In this document: piece by piece, positions 36,026-47,389 of the stretch
Layout: every line of letters begins with the position of its first letter
Position numbering within the stretch: position 1 is the stretch's first letter
Assembly (NCBI GenBank): GCA_033060915.1
Contig: CM065383.1
Coordinates: 14,859,501 to 14,923,500, forward strand
Direction: 5' to 3'
Length of the DNA: 64,000 nt
DNA from: Euryodendron excelsum
Taxonomy: Eukaryota; Streptophyta; Magnoliopsida; Ericales; Pentaphylacaceae
Notes under the pieces: model-generated
What the model was told of the DNA's origin: nothing
Databases searched by the model: none
The model's input: the letters and a program-made list of their open reading frames with translations, nothing else
Made by a program: the position numbers and the translations under genes

Positions 36026-37979
36026 TACAGGAATCCCTTCAAAAGCGTACAAGAGAGGGGTGTTTTAACCCACTTTCTTTCTATCCCTTTTATTTCCTGT
36101 CTTTAAATTGATGTTTACATTTTCTTATTGCTTAAGAACTCTATGCTTTTCATAAAAAATGATGATAATAATAATCAAATGATAGTCCTCTTATTCACTG
36201 CTGCTATCTTATATATCTCTTGTGGATGGTGATTATTTTTACGCAAGGGGACATGGTTTATCTTATGAAATGATCTGACTTGAAGAGATGATAGCATAAG
36301 TTAACCACTCACCAAATGATCAGCTTTTCGAAGAGAGAGAGAGTATAAGGATAAGTGAGAAAACTACCCAGAGGCAACACTTGCAAGACGCCAAAGCTAA
36401 GTGATGTGTGGCCAGACTATCACCATGAAGAGGAGCCATCTTTCATTTCCTTATAAATGTGTTTACATTCCCTTGCTTAATCCCTAGTGCCTCGCAACGA
36501 GCGAAATATTCCTTGTCACCCCCAATGCAAGACCTCTCCCCCCACACTAGGGCAGACAGTAATTGAGAACTCTAGGAATAGTATGCACTTCTATCTTGCT
36601 AGGATACTATCGAAAGCTATATAGATCAAGCAATCTAGTTCAAAGTGAAAAAAGGCCCTCATTTCATTTCCCATATAGTCAGAAGCAAACCCCTTACCAA
36701 ACCCCTTGAGCCATTTAGCTTTTTCGAGAAAACCCCAACCTAGGGATCACCGCCCGCATTGGGTTAGATTGAACTGCCAAAGAGAAGAAAGGGTTGTAGA
36801 ATTATTTGTTTCATAAAGGAAAGAAAAGAAGAAAAAAGCAAGGGAAAAGAATTGCAAAGGGGCAAGAGGCCAAAAAAAAAAAAAATGACATCTAAGAAAA
36901 AGCCCTGAAGAAATCCATGATTGTGCCATCTTGAAAAGCATAATGAAAGGCCGAAAGAGAAGAACGTCATGTTTATCTCAAAAAGCATGCAGAAAGGTCA
37001 AAAGAAAATATGCATTTTCACCCTGAGAAGTATGTAGTAAGAGCAATGAGGAAATTTAAAGGTGATCCTAAGTTATCAAGAAGCCCAGTAGAAATAATAG
37101 GCTAGAGCCTTTACACTTTTCTTGCAAAAGCTTGAAACCATAGCTTACATTACAACCCTACTAAAGTCCCCTTTGATTGAAAACGGATTGCTTGATCTAG
37201 TGAGCTAGACACGTTGCCAAAGCTAAGAAGAGATGTCAACCCTACTAGAAGGAAAATAGTCTGAAACGGTACGGATCTAAACCCTGCTGAAAACAACATC
37301 AAATTTGAGTTTGCATATCCCGGTATTTCAGAAACCCATAACCTAGCCCACATTATGGTCCTAAAACAAAGTCTCCTCAGATTGAAAAGATTGACCACTT
37401 ATTGCTTTACTAAAGGTCGAGTAAGTCGTTGCCAAAGCCCTGAGAGTCGAGAGTTTCAGCCCAATAATCCCATACACTAACCCTTAAACAAAGAATCAGA
37501 GGCGGTCAAAAGGTTGAGAAAGTTACGAAATGCTATAATCCGATCAAGGTAAAGTCAAGCCAGATGAGAGGCCAGATCCCCGAAAATGAAGGAGTTACCA
37601 TTCCAAAGATACTGAGTGGGACAGCACCCCATGTCATTTCATTGACTATAATATTTTTAATGTGTGCATACATTTACAAAAAAAAAAAAAAAAAATCTGC
37701 ATGAGCTTTTCTTACATAGGACATAACTCTCAGTAGAAATAGAAGTCACCAACATAGTTTAACATCGACCCATGTAATAAATATGTATCATCATCCATCA
37801 CATGCATCTGGTCATATACTTAGCTATCAAAATAAAAAATGTCTTTGCATGTCTATATATCTAACTACGATAAATATCCATCTGTGTACAAAATTTACAG
37901 AAAATAGAGCTGTCTAACATAAATGCATCTCAGGGATAAGGGGCAAAAGCGAATCAGGGTCTACAGTAAGGGGCGTCTA
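36026..37979. other. Non-coding internal region where pol is missing
   Basis: About 2 kb between gag and the antisense ORF. It contains no RT, RNase H or integrase motif on either strand, only short open stretches and an A-run at about 37678-37695. Full Ogre elements have several kb of pol here, so pol was lost or never present in this derivative. Confidence 0.7.
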
Positions 37980-39825
37980 TCAAAGGTCAAAATCAATATC
38001 CTCTTGATCGAAATCTCCAAAGCTCAGCATTGGAGTAAGTGGATAACTACTAGAAGCACCAACGTCCTACGAAGAGGGCATAACTGAAATCAAAAAAATA
38101 AGGGAATAACTATATAACAACAGAGTGAATAGAGGAAGGAGAGGAAGGACAACATACCCCGCCACCGCCCATCTGGGATAACCGAGCCGTCAGGGAAGCT
38201 ACCTCCGCCTGGATTTGATCCTGCTCCATCTAGTACTGGTCCCTCTGGTCTCTCACTGTAATAAACTAAGCCTGGGGCACGTATCCCCCTGCGCGGTGCC
38301 ACAAGTCAACCACCTCCTAGCCAACAACATACCTGCCGACTACTACCTCAAATCGGGTGAAGGCACCAATAGAATGAGCCCCAAAATGCGCAGCATAATT
38401 CATATTCAAAGAAAGTAAGAACTCGGCACCCGACTAGCGCTCTTGATAAGGGATGGGAACTCTTGCCACCAAGGCTTCAAACATATACTTCGACGGATCT
38501 CCTATTGATCGGAACTCTTCATGAAACTGCCGCCAGTGTCGCTCTCCTAGATAGGACTCCTAAGTATCGTCACTGAGAAAAGCAGCCCTCGACAGGGACA
38601 ACAGAACCAAGTACCGCATTGTCTCGTAATGGACTGATCCAATAAAGGGCCACCAGGTCATGTCCCTCGCCTCAATCAACTCCAAGTTCGCCCGTAGTGT
38701 CACGAAGTCAGTAATCTCTAATCGTTGGGCTACCCGATCACGAGCCCACCTCAAAGTACGAGGATAAAGGTCATCCTCAATAACCGCAGGACGACGAACA
38801 AGCAGGTACTTATAACTTCACTAGACAAAAAAAGGTTAGAAGCTAGTCATGCTGCCTCAACGGGAAAAAGTCCAAACCCGCATCAATCGAAGAAAGCAGC
38901 CAAAGGAGGACCCCCAATCCAGCTCAGATAAAGCCCCAAGATCAGCTACTATGCTCACCAGACGAAAAGGCACGAGCGACTTGTTATTGTTGTAGAAGCA
39001 GCTGAAGATGATGTACAGAATAAGTCGTCGCCTCATGATGTCACGCCGAGTAGGGGATGGCTCAGCAGTAAAGGTACTGTCATCTCGACTGAGCCAAGAA
39101 ACTGGGAAAGCAGAACGCTCAAGAAAGGGCAAGCCCAATAGAATGCACGCATCGTCTCTACTAACTGACTGCAAGGTGATCCGCCGACCAATGAAGGAAA
39201 GGCTCGTGATAATGGCCCAGTCCAAGGGGGTAGGACCCAACTCAAAGCCAACAAAATGAAAAGTCCCAGTCTCGCCAAACCATCTCTCGATAAGCGATAC
39301 CACCAGATGTCGGTTTAGGCGATTAGCCTATAATCCCATGAAAGCTCCGAATCCGATCTCAGCCAAGAAAGCACGATATGATGGAGCAGCCCGCTGCATG
39401 GTCACGAAGACCTGGTGAACAGCCCCTCTAAAAGATGTGTGTACTCGCGGAGGAGGCAAGTGTTGTCTAGAATATACACAGGGGCAATAAGCAAGATCCC
39501 TGAGTGGTGGGATGTCTGGTATCTCAAGGTTGCCCAAATTAGCATCTGTCTGCCTATGTCTAGAAGAGGCTCTCCCGTAACCAGTCACCTAGTCACCAAG
39601 ACTCGGTACCGCCTCCTCAGCACCAATCTCCTCCGCAAAGGCCTGATCAACCGAAGGAAAGGGGTCGACAGGTGGTCTACTCCCCCGTCTGCTCCAATTG
39701 GAAGAGGCCCGTCCAGTAGATCGGTGACTACCCTTAGAACGGCTGGAACCACTAACAGAATCCATCCTAGCCGCCTTCCCGTAGCGGTGTCTCCTCTCAG
39801 AACCATCGTCGCCCGCATCTACCAT
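37980..39825 (-). pseudogene. Antisense ORF resembling a plant mobile domain (aminotransferase-like) protein, decayed, probably multi-exon
   Basis: Read on the minus strand from the ATG at 39825, one frame runs to about 38158 with about nine stops (for example 39589-39591, 39328-39330, 38857-38859). It contains LIERWFGETGTFHFVGFELG, then PLDWAIITSLSFIGR, a YNNNKSLVPFRLVSIVADL block, RWARDRVAQRLE, DMTWWPFIGSV and YLGERHWRQFHEE. The ERW.ETGTFHF and LDWAIITSLSF segments match the layout of plant mobile domain proteins. A Gln/Glu coiled coil (EQDQIQAEVASLTARLSQM) is near the end. Likely introns: an acceptor (ctaac...tttttttgtctag) ending at 38821, and GTATGT (38157) to tttttttgatttcag (38084), 74 nt. 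The last exon reads an acidic GDFDQEDIDFDL, though its phase does not agree with the donor. A pyrimidine tract and AG lie directly before the ATG, suggesting a leader intron. Confidence 0.7.
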
Positions 39826-39869
39826 CTTGGAAAGGTAAGCAAGGTAAGAGGTGTTAATATACAGTACAT

Positions 39870-40910
39870 GCAGATAATAATAATAATAAAATAAAATAAA
39901 TAAATAATAAAAACAAACAAAAAAATAACAAATAATTAAAAGAGTTCAAGCGATAAGTCAAAATAAATTTCCTAATTCTAAGTCAAAATGAATTTCCTAC
40001 ACATTTTGATTTTAAATCCAATTTTAAGTCAAAATAAATTTCCTACACATTTTGATTTTAAATCCAATTCTAAGTCAAAAAGAATTTCCTGCACATTTTG
40101 ATCTCAAAAATCCGGTCTTCTACGTCAAAATGAATTCCTTACACATTTTTATTTTAATCTTCTACGTCAAAATGAATTTCCTACACATTTTGATTAGTCA
40201 ACTTCAAGTCAAAACAAGTTTTCTAAAATTTCAAGGGTTTTCTGTCTTTTTCCTTCAAAAAAGATCTTATTCAAAACCTTTCCCAACTCTTTTCCGAATT
40301 TCTAAAAATTTCGACAAAGTTTCTCCTGAAAAACGGTCCCGACAACACCTACCACATCAACACAAAATATAAATCGTACACTTCATAACGTCATAATCAC
40401 ATAACATCAATACCCACGCATAATCTTCAAATGTTCGAATTTTTTAAAACACATGTTTTCTTTTCCGATAAGTTAACAATTTTCAAAGATGTCATAAAAT
40501 TCTTCACAATTCTTTCAAATTTTTTCTAAAATATTACTTAATGTTTCTAAATTTTAAATTCTAAAAATTTCATCAATTTCTTAAATTTTCTTAATTTTCT
40601 AAGTATTTTTTTATTTTTCAAAAAATCAAAAATTCACTAAGTTTTTAAAAAATCGCGAAATTTCACACAGTTGTTAAACACATTTTTCTAAGGCACATAG
40701 TACAAAAATCTAGTTGAAAGACTCAACACGCAAGCCTGTAGAAACAAACCCCTAATTCCTGTAGAAATTCCCTACACATAATCACGCAAAATCACTCAAA
40801 TTCAATCAAACAAGCATCAAAACGCAAAAAAAAACATCACCACAGTGTTCAAAACATCAATTTTTACTATTCACATGACTTAAACGGAATTCTACACGTT
40901 CAAATCAACA
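39870..40910. other. AT-rich non-coding stretch with tandem repeats upstream of the antisense ORF
   Basis: Contains an (AAT)n-like run at about 39876-39912 and tandem copies of 'aagtcaaaatgaatttcctacacattttgat' at 39955-40220 (about five copies, 42-50 bp period). The rest is AT-rich. In antisense it would be the leader or first intron of the mobile-domain ORF. Confidence 0.6.
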
Positions 40911-41110
40911 TAAGATAGAAAACTCATCTCTTGGAGTTCTCCGACGAAAACTTCTCTTTTGGCGATTTTTCCAACGACGGCGTTCACTTCCGGCAATTTT
41001 TCCGATAACGACGTTCACTTTCGGCAATCCCCCGTGGTCTCCAAAAAGCGCTTCTTCAATGTCTAAGTCAGTTTTTTTGCAATGCCTCTCGATTTTACGA
41101 AAAATCTTCA

Positions 41111-41300
41111 ATACCAGCAGCAGCATCGAACCAGCAAATGCTGGTTTTGATCCCAGGCCTGGTGCCACTAGCAGTGGCAACAATACCCGCAGCAGCATCG
41201 AACCAGCAAATGCTGGTTTTGATCCCAGGCCTAGTGCCACTAGCAGTGGCAACAAGCCATTCCTTCCAAAGGCGCCACCGCTAGTGGTGCCAGTTGCCAA
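41111..41300. promoter_or_regulatory. 72-bp tandem duplication plus palindromes shared with the Ogre-like LTR promoter
   Basis: Two copies of a 72-bp unit (41111-41182 and 41183-41254), each with CCAGCAAATGCTGG and GTGCCACTAGCAGTGGCAA inverted repeats. They are followed by GGCGCCACCGCTAGTGGTGCCAG (41270-41292). The last resembles GGTGCCACCACTAGTGGTGCCAG at about 42931-42953 in the 3' LTR, upstream of its TATA box. It lies about 1.3 kb upstream of the antisense ORF and about 190 bp upstream of the 3' LTR. No TATA box was recognised on the minus strand. Confidence 0.5.
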
Positions 41301-41468
41301 TTTTGGGCAGCTTTGCCCCTTTTCCCACCAAAACTCGATTTCAAAGGCCTTTTGGGCCTAATATTCGTTTCCACACTCTCGTCTTCCAAAATTTTCTAAG
41401 TCTGTCCTTCCGACCACCTCACGGTCAACATGGGACCCTTACTGTATCGTTTTCTATCTTTGACAAGC

Positions 41469-41490
41469 AAAGACAGAAAAAGAGAGGCAG
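41469..41490 (+). other. Polypurine tract of the Ogre-like element
   Basis: A purine-rich run (AAAGACAGAAAAAGAGAGG) directly before the 3' LTR, as expected for plus-strand priming. Confidence 0.75.
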
Positions 41491-41491
41491 T

Positions 41492-44400
41492 TATAAGCAC
41501 CCCATTTTTGCCCGCTCGGCAGTCTCGACTCCGTCCAGACTTGTATTCAAGTCAATATAGACATATTCTGAGTCAACTCAATTTTTCAAGTCTAATCTAG
41601 TCAATCCATCGCTCCATGGGCTGGCAAAATTAACGAAATGTCCTTGGGGGCATTGTTCGGTCCAATTCTAGTAGGCACGTCTTCTCGAAGACGGTAAGTT
41701 CCCTTTTCCAAGTCCAATTCCAAATCTAATCCCTCCCTCGAGAAAGTTGATTTCTTGAGGCGGTAAGTCTATCCTGTCTGGCACGTTTTCGAGCGAACTC
41801 TTCGGAATGATAAGTCCCTTCAAACCCGTTGACGGGGATGAGACCCCAAGTCCCCTAGATGGTAGAACGGTCCACTATTGGCGCCTGCTAGCCCACTAAT
41901 GCAGAAATATCCGTTTTGGCACGCTTTTTGAGAAAGTTTATTCCTCAGGTAATAAGTCCATTTAGTAGCTTCTCGAGATCAGGCAGTCTCGGGAATGATC
42001 GCGAACCATCAGAGTAGTGAAAATACTCTTAAACATCGCAACCGTCAGAGTAGCGGAAATACTCGCAAACAGGTCGATATAGGGAATTGACAACAAACCC
42101 CTGTATCACCTGACTGCCGTCAAAGTGACGGAAACACTCAAAACCCAAGTCAACACCAATGCCTGCTAGCCCACTTCGGTGAAAAATGACCAAACTGCCT
42201 CTAGGGCCATTTCTGGCATGTTTCTCGAGAAAGTACCTTAAGTCCTCAGAACGGTAAGTCCATCTTTCTAAGATTGTCTTAAAGGCAATCCGGTATGATT
42301 AGGTGCCTTTTAGCTAGTTTCGGGCCAATTCCAAGACTTTTTAATTAAAATGACCATTTTGCCCCTAGGCATCCGAACGCCCCAAGAACAATACTGGCTC
42401 TGGGTATTAAACTGGTAACCTCCCGAGAATGCTTTTTATAGTATTCCTGACCTTTGATTATCTCTCCAGATCATTTTGAGTCAATTCTGGCAAACTCGGG
42501 GCAAAATAACTGTTTTGCCCTTGGTGGGCCGGTCGTCTTTTTCGACCACACCGACTCTGGCTATCAAACCGATAACCTCCTGGGACATTCTAAATAATGT
42601 TTCCAAACCTCGAGTCTTCTTCTGAGACATTTCGAGTCCATCCTGGTAGTTTTCCAATCTAGTTGACCATTTTGCCCCTAATGGCCCGGTTGACTCTTCC
42701 AACATATCCCGTCATCATTTTTCAAGTCTACTACCGCCGGGACACTGTTGTAAGGGTTCATGTCCCTTTCCGGCCTTCTGGGTCATTCCCGGGCCCTTTA
42801 AATCATTCCCGGACCTTCCAGAGTCACTCCTAGTGAAGCCAGACTAAAAATTGCATAGTAGTCACTAGTACAGGTGCCCAAATCTTCTGAAGATACGTTG
42901 CCTGCCGACTTAAAAACTTTCCTAAATGGTTGGTGCCACCACTAGTGGTGCCAGAAGGATTTTTGGCCTAGCGCCTGCAACAGGCGCCAATTCATTCTTC
43001 TCTCTATAAATACAGAGCCTACTCCAGTGTGAAAGAGGTCCACAAACTCAGTCTAAAAACCCTATTATTTGATATATAGAGCTCGTAGCCTCTCTAAACC
43101 CTAGTCTCCTTTAGGTTTTCCAAAACTCTAGCCTCCATACACGAACCCTAGTTCCTATACACTCCCATACACTCCTATACACTCATACACTAGCCTCCAT
43201 TGAAGACTTGAAGTGCTGCAACCCGAAGCTTCTGAAGATTGAAGACAAGTTCTTGAAGACTGAAACGAAGCAAGGACCGAAGCAAGAAAAACAAAGCACG
43301 CAAAGCAAAGCAAAATAAAGAAGATACAAGATAGGCTCTCTATTTAAGTTTACGCATGTTCCCCCTCTCTCTTCTCCCTCCGAACCCACTTGGATTTTCT
43401 TCTATTTTAATCCCCGATCTTCTTCCCCTCCTTTCTTGCATGCTTGAAACAAGAGACTTCCCGGTCCATGTGTAGTAATGGGCTATTGGAGGTCACCATG
43501 TCGGGGGCTTTCTTTTAGTCTAACCAGAGACCACATGGGTTTGGCCCCCTTGATTATATGGTGAAGCCTTAACCTTGTATGTTCACAACCCCAACTTGCA
43601 TTGTGCATATCATGATCTTACATTCCTCCAAAGTTTGTTTTAAACTTGTTTTTAAAAGTTTACATCAAAACTGTTTTCAAAACTTGCATTAAATCTTTTT
43701 TTTCAAAATCACAATCCTAAGGTGATTCTAGCCTTTCCATGGCTAAGGTTGTTTTAGGAAAGTATTATATTTAAAGTGACCAATGTGGTCCATATTTTCA
43801 AATCCTTGTTGTTTTTAAAACTACTATCTTAGAGTGTTTCTAATATTCTTATGATTAGAACCACTTTAGGAAATTGAGATATTTTTATGAACTCTCCAAA
43901 AACTCCCTTTTTAAAAATCTCTCTTTCTAAAAATTTTTTTTCCAACTTCTCTTTCCAAAAACTCTCTCAAAGTTTTACTTTCCACAATCCCTTCCTAAAA
44001 ACTCCTTCCAAAGTCTTCTTTGTAAAACTCTCTTTAAATTCACTTTCCAAAAATCCCTTTTTAAGATTTCTTGCCACAAATCTTCCTTTCTAAAAAACTC
44101 ACTTTCCCAAAATCTCTTTTCTTAGAGCCCAAGTCAAGCCCTAGAACCCACAATTAGGAAACCCTAATTTTTCTCCCCAAAAACATAGTTTCCAATTTCT
44201 TATTTTGGTCTCAAAACCTAGGTTTCCAAAACCTCTTATTTTCTACATCAAAACTATACATTTCTAAAACCTATTTTTTACGTCAAAACTATAGTCTTCC
44301 AAATCTAGGGTTTCTAAAACTTCACCTTCCAAATCCATGTCAAATCCTATCTTCCCTTTAGGAAACCAAATCCAATCTCCTCTTCTGGAAACCAAATCCA

Positions 44401-45867
44401 ATTTCCTTATTTTGGAAACTAGATCCAATCCTCTATTTTTAGAAACAAAATCACACCATCTCTTTTGAAAAACAAAATCCAATTCTTTGTTGTAGGGAAT
44501 AGGAATCTTCATCCTTCCTAGTCTAGATCTTTCCTAATCCACTCCTTCACAATCTCATACCTTCCTAAACCTTAGGTTTCCAAAACTTGAACTTTTAAAT
44601 CTTTCCTTAAAAGCTTCTTAATCTTTCCTAATTCCAATCTCTCCTAATTCCATCTCTTTCCAAATCTTTACTTTCCAAATCCAAATTTCAAATCTTTCTT
44701 AAACTAAACTTTTTCTATTTTAAAACTTCCCAATTTCAAAATTTTCCTAAAATGACACTTTTCTAAAACGAAACTTTCCTAAAATAGAATTTTCCTAAAA
44801 TAAAACTTTCCTAATTCGAATCTTTCCTAAATTCTAACTTCCTTTGAATCCAATCTTTCTTTAACCTTAAGTCTTTCCTAAATCCTCTCTTTCCTAAGTA
44901 TAGGTTTCCTAAACCTCAATTTTTCCAAAACAAGTCCAAGTTCTCTTCTAAGGGTCAAATCCTTTTTCAAGTTCAATTCGAGGGCTAAGTTCAATCCTGA
45001 TTTCCTGATCATCCAATCCTTTTTCAAATCAACATCTCTTTTTTAAATCAAAACCTTCTATTTTCTATCGGACTCTTGTGCAAACTACGATTGATCTGAT
45101 TCCTCAAAAAGGATACGTAGGCAACCCTCATGGGTGCGGTCACAACTTTTTTCAAATCTCCAATTCCATAACTGCTTTTCAATTTCTAATTCTATATTCT
45201 ATTTCTAACTTCCAATTCTAAAAATCTATTTTCAATCCTCAATTTCAATTTCTAAACTTTCTTTCCAATTTTGAACTTCAATTCTTCTTTTCCAAATCTA
45301 TTTTCCAACTCTCTTTTTCTTGCATTTACACATCATGCATCATTCTTTTAAAAATTCTTTTCTAAAGTGGATAAGATTGGACATTTGTTAGTTGAAGACT
45401 CTCATAGGTGAATCTAGGGTGAATAGACATGTAGGTACTGCAAGGGCGAGGTAGGGTGATGGCTTAGTGCGTCTTCCCTACACGTAACCAACCTCCGAAC
45501 GTAGGATCACTGTTTTCAAAAGACCAAAAACGGAGTTATTTTTCTAAAAAGGCCTTAAATATTTTCCAAAAGATGCTAAATAACCTGTTTTTATAAAAAT
45601 CCTCTCTTGAGGATGTTTTCCAAAATCATTTTCTGAAAACCCTAAGTGTAGTCTTTGGATTATGCTTAGTTTTTAGGTGACCTAACTCACCTTAATCAAG
45701 TTAGGTGGCGACTCCAAATCTTTTTCCAAAAGCCCTTTATTCAAATCTATTTTCAATTCAAACATAGTCGCACTCATTCTTCTAGGAGGATGAGTTCTAA
45801 TGAGAAAGTACAGTATTTTTTTCGCTTGTGTGTGTATTCCTCGAGTGCGAAAAATTTGGGCGCAACA
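41492..45867 (+). repeat. 3' LTR of the Ogre-like element
   Basis: Homologous to 23111-27590 throughout. It starts TATAAGCACC (G to A in the terminal TG) and ends GGGCGCAACA. TATA box CTATAAATA is at 43004-43012, with GCGCCTGCAACAGGCGCC and GGTGCCACCACTAGTGGTGCC just upstream. A primer-site-like TGGCGACTCCAAA is at 45706-45718. Confidence 0.92.
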
Positions 45868-45872
45868 ACGGA

Positions 45873-47380
45873 CTTATGCTCAAATGAATTAATAACTCAT
45901 GCAATCCCAGACATGCTAAGGCCATGTGAAAGAAGAGCCGAGAATGGAGAAAGAAGAAAGCGGTAATAGAACTTCAATATGTACATTACGCACTACACAT
46001 GATGACAAGAATGCAATCACTTCTAGTTTCCCAACTTTTCAATAGTATTGGACTTTTCAACTTCCTTCTCTTCTTTATATTGTTTCTCTTTTTTTTCTTT
46101 TCTTTTTTTTTTATATAAATTCTTTTTCTCTTTTCTTCTTTTTCTTTTCAACCGCATACAACTTCACACACGTATTAATAATGCATTAACTTAGTATTGA
46201 CATACTTCTCAAGATCATGTGTACATGAATATCAAGAGAAAGAAATGTACATGAAATGAAATGGCCTCAACCTAAAATTCAAAAAACATTAAGTCAATAC
46301 CTCTGGGAAGTATAAGGTGTCAAGTACTCCAACTACTACTCAACATGCAAATCAAAATCAAGAACAACGAAATTATTCATTCAATGAAAGATTAACAAAG
46401 TATCCTTGAGTAAATGTAAATAACTCCGAAAGACGATCATTAGGCTCTAAACTCACAAGATACAATCTCCATCTTATAAGGATATGCATGCACAAGAGAC
46501 ATACGTAAGATGTCATATAGCATGCTAGTGCATAATGATGTAAGCTCTCTCTTATGATAAATTTATGACAAAAACTTGCAATGTATCACAACACAATGGT
46601 AAATCAATTATTCATTCAAGCTTAGTTCAATGCATGAAACAAAGTATCTCAACACTATGATTGCAAGGACAGGGAAATAGCTATGGTTCCTCAAAAATAT
46701 ACTCAACATATCCATAATCAATAAAGAAAAGAATCTATTTAACTTTGGAATGCGAAGAGTCATATACCGTTACAATAGAACCAGAAAATTGACTTGTTTT
46801 GGATAAATTTCACATGCATTGGATACAATACAACATGTCTCAATAACTCATTAAATTTCATTGCAACCATACATAAATTAAATCAAAAGATTTGAAACAA
46901 AAGTTCTATCCATCCAATTTTCAAAAACTAATATCCAAAAACATCCAAAAACAGCTATACATCCCAAATAAAACAAAAGATCAAGAGTTTTAGATTGAAA
47001 AAGTAAATACATCAAGTAAAGTCACAGTCTAAACTCCTAATGATGATCCTCCCTATCCTCCTTATCATCATCATCCCCTCCAACCGGTGGCTGCCCCCTT
47101 ATCATTATAACGAGCATTTCTTGGAGGATAGCCATATGCCTCTCAACATGGTCCTCAATATTCTTCAATTAAGTGTCGGTCGAAGTAACCAAGGCATCCA
47201 ACTTCTACCCCTACTACTTTATAACGGCCTACAAACTAGTAATCTGGGCCCTTGACCCTGAGCTCTCTCCTGGCCTTGTGCCTCCCCCAGTGGCTCCCCC
47301 AGCCTTCACCTTCTTCCTCAAGTCCTCTAACTCCTCTTCCTCTTCTTCTGGTCCTCAAAACAGCTCAGAGTATTATCATT
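45873..47380. other. Athila 3' untranslated region right of the Ogre-like insertion
   Basis: Non-coding minus-strand 3' region of the Athila element, contiguous in the ancestor with 22531-23110. It includes a T/C-rich run at about 46075-46150. No ORF could be supported. Confidence 0.65.
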
Positions 47381-47389
47381 AATGGGAGT

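Larger units (their letters stand above)
23111..45867 (+). mobile_element. Ogre/Tat-like Ty3/gypsy element, Gag-only and pol-less, with an antisense ORF
   Basis: Two 4.4-kb LTRs (23111-27590 and 41492-45867) start TGTAAGCACC and end GCGATA or GCAACA (a mutated GCGACA). The right LTR starts TA instead of TG. Flanks ATGGA (23106-23110) and ACGGA (45868-45872) are a one-difference target duplication. A tRNA-Arg-type primer site follows the 5' LTR, a feature of Ogre/Tat elements. Sense coding is limited to a decayed gag (33980-36025); no protease, RT, RNase H or integrase was found. An antisense multi-exon-like ORF resembling plant mobile domain proteins lies at 37980-39825. This fits a nonautonomous gag-bearing derivative that would have depended on a related element for reverse transcription and integration. 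A 4.8-kb solo LTR lies in its leader. Confidence 0.9.

Noticed and set aside
40905..41300. 131-codon minus-strand ORF
   Set aside because: Its sequence is the translation of the 72-bp tandem duplication and flanking palindromes, with no coding features. It is better explained as a leader or regulatory segment.
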